64,000 nt of DNA, from positions 744,001 through 808,000 of the forward strand of contig NZ_OY787456.1 in the NCBI RefSeq assembly GCF_963678875.1. The letters run 5' to 3'. The number at the start of each line of letters is the position of its first letter. Within the stretch, counting starts at the first letter, position 1. Origin of the DNA: an uncultured Hyphomonas sp. Its GTDB lineage: Bacteria > Pseudomonadota > Alphaproteobacteria > Caulobacterales > Hyphomonadaceae. Position numbers and translations under genes: made by a program. Under the pieces are notes generated by a model. It was not told the origin of the DNA, did no database searches, and saw nothing but the letters and a program-made list of their open reading frames with translations. Of the stretch, positions 62,704 through 64,000 are shown piece by piece.

Positions 62704-63744
62704 ATGACTGACACAAACACTCCCGCCTACACCGGCCCCCAGCGGGTCTTCTCTGGTATCCAGCCGACCGGCAACCTCCACCTCGGCAACTATCTCGGCG
62801 CGCTGAAGAAGTTCGTCGACCTCCAGAATGATGGCTGGGACTGTGTCTATTCGGTCGTCGACATGCACGCCATCACCATGCCGGTGGAGAAGGGCGTGCT
62901 GGCCGACCAGACGCGCCAGATCGCGGCGGCTTTCATCGCCTGCGGCATCGATCCGAAGAAATCGGTGGTCTACGCGCAGTCCTCCGTACCGGCCCATGCC
63001 GAGCTGGCCTGGGTGTTCAACTGCGTTGCCCGCATGGGCTGGGTCGAGCGGATGACCCAGTTCAAGGACAAGGCCGGCAAGGATGCCGAGCGCGCCTCTG
63101 TGGGCCTCTTCACCTATCCGGTCCTGCAGGCGGCTGACATCCTGGCCTACAAGGCTACCCACGTGCCCGTGGGCGAGGACCAGAAGCAGCACCTCGAGCT
63201 CAGCCGCGACATCGCCGACCGCTTCAATCGCGAATACGATGTGCCGGGCTTCTTCCCGCTGCCGGAACCGCTGATCAAAGGCCCCGGCGCGCGGATCATG
63301 AGCCTGAAGGACGGCACGAAGAAGATGTCAAAGTCCGACCCGTCGGACCTGTCGCGCATCAACCTTGTCGACGATGCCGACCTGATCGCGAAGAAGATCA
63401 AGAAGGCCAAGACCGACCTTGAAGGCGACATGCCGTCGGAGCCGAAGGGCCTCGAAGGCCGTCCGGAAGTCGAGAACCTTGTCGGCATCTACTCCGCCGT
63501 GAGCGGGCAGACGACGGAGCAGGTGCTGGCTGAATTTGGCGGCAAGGGCTTCGGTGTGTTCAAGCCCGCGCTGGCCGATGTGATGGTGGACCATCTGGCG
63601 CCGATCACGCAGCGCTATCGCGATATTCTCGCCGACCAATCCGGCATCGATGCGATTCTCAAGGATGGCGCGGAACGGGCCGACGCCATTGCCGCGCCGA
63701 TCATGGAAGAAGTTCGCCGCGCCGTCGGTTACTGGCGGCCCTGA
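62704..63744 (+). CDS. trpS: Tryptophanyl-tRNA synthetase
   Basis: A 346-residue class I synthetase. The HIGH-like motif is PTGNLHLGNYLGAL and the KMSKS loop is DGTKKMSKSDPS. PVGEDQKQHLELSRDIADRFN is the family motif for the ATP site. The start is the ATG at 62704; a TTG two codons upstream is less likely. Length is usual (about 330-350). Confidence 0.98.
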   Translation: MTDTNTPAYTGPQRVFSGIQPTGNLHLGNYLGALKKFVDLQNDGWDCVYSVVDMHAITMPVEKGVLADQTRQIAAAFIACGIDPKKSVVYAQSSVPAHAELAWVFNCVARMGWVERMTQFKDKAGKDAERASVGLFTYPVLQAADILAYKATHVPVGEDQKQHLELSRDIADRFNREYDVPGFFPLPEPLIKGPGARIMSLKDGTKKMSKSDPSDLSRINLVDDADLIAKKIKKAKTDLEGDMPSEPKGLEGRPEVENLVGIYSAVSGQTTEQVLAEFGGKGFGVFKPALADVMVDHLAPITQRYRDILADQSGIDAILKDGAERADAIAAPIMEEVRRAVGYWRP

Positions 63745-63839
63745 TATTTGCCTGACGGCCCGGCGTGCCATTCCGGCACATTGACCGGGCCGCCGATGGC
63801 CTTACGACTTGCCCATCAGTTCTGAAAAGGATGTGCCCC

Positions 63840-64000
63840 ATGCTGTTTCGCACCCTGCTTCCCGCCGCTGCCCTGTTGCTCGCAGCCTGTTCCGGCCCGG
63901 CGGATGCGCCGGCGGGTGAGTCCGTGATCGAGGTCAAGGAAGCCTTCATCGTGAAGCCCGCGGAAGGGCGTGACGTCGCTGCGGGCGGCCTGATGGCCTA
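63840..64000 (+). CDS. Putative lipoprotein, start only; possibly PCu(A)C-type copper chaperone
   Basis: The frame opens at ATG 63840 and runs off the window. MLFRTLLPAAALLLAACSGP has a lipobox LAAC, so the mature protein would be acylated at Cys17. The following VIEVKEAFIVKPAEGRDVAAGGLMA resembles the start of a PCu(A)C copper-chaperone domain, but too little is present to be sure. AAAGGA lies about 12-17 bases upstream. Confidence 0.6.
   Translation, partial: MLFRTLLPAAALLLAACSGPADAPAGESVIEVKEAFIVKPAEGRDVAAGGLMA

Overview
The window is a 64 kb stretch of a GC-rich alphaproteobacterial chromosome. The best guess is a marine member of the Hyphomonadaceae/Caulobacterales (Hyphomonas-like). 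This rests on the UrcA-family protein, an alphaproteobacterial SRP RNA, a DnaX that carries the GEHC-type replacement of the zinc module, the CycM-type cytochrome, the Lys/Ala/Pro histone H1-like protein and the general codon style. It is inference from gene content; no search was run. Coding density is high and genes are packed into short operons, often with 4-base stop/start overlaps. I see no prophage, insertion sequence, CRISPR array or tRNA gene.

Region by region. 1-7.5 kb: the end of a DUF4197 gene, an alpha/beta hydrolase, then a MarR regulator divergent from a tyrosine-catabolism run (HPPD, small membrane protein, VOC protein, fumarylacetoacetase-like protein, 3-oxoacid CoA-transferase A and B, aromatic aminotransferase). 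An 18-bp palindrome lies between regulator and hpd. hmgA and maiA are not here. 7.5-15.9 kb: thioesterase coupled to a Fur-family (Zur-like) gene, a winged-helix regulator, an NlpC/P60 peptidase, a membrane cytochrome c with an acidic tail, prephenate dehydratase, a LysR/DoxX-like divergent pair, a YHS protein, a possible non-coding RNA, a histone H1-like protein and NADH pyrophosphatase. 16-22 kb: TypA, an Lrp/LysE-exporter divergent pair, a small membrane protein, a globin coupled to an S9 peptidase, and the SRP RNA in a 0.7 kb gap.

22.4-38 kb: ribonucleotide reductase alpha and, 12 kb later, beta; each has its own NrdR box and neither has an ATP cone. Between them lie two related outer-membrane LpxR-like genes, an alkylsulfatase with a candidate operator, a 760-residue unrecognised membrane protein, an esterase, a Kef-type antiporter, and a carboxymuconolactone-decarboxylase-like gene divergent from a SulP transporter across a double palindrome. 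38-45.5 kb: UrcA, DUF1203, a probably frameshifted hypothetical gene, AMP nucleosidase, an unknown membrane protein, MscS, a SYLF lipoprotein, a tyrosine phosphatase and a small zinc-ribbon/glycine-zipper protein.

45.5-64 kb: mostly housekeeping genes: dnaX-ybaB-rmuC, def-(quinone oxidoreductase)-fmt-(GNAT)-truA, acyl-CoA dehydrogenase-EthD, a peptidoglycan-binding-domain protein, methionine gamma-lyase divergent from an Lrp regulator with a perfect 19-bp inverted repeat, then glnD-murJ-trpS and the start of a lipoprotein gene. The most useful leads are the intact regulatory palindromes, the tandem LpxR-like pair, the zinc-ribbon interrupted by a glycine zipper, the incomplete tyrosine pathway with a glyoxalase-like extra gene, and the unexplained structured region at 14.27-14.45 kb. 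I do not see a clear new defence or mobile system.
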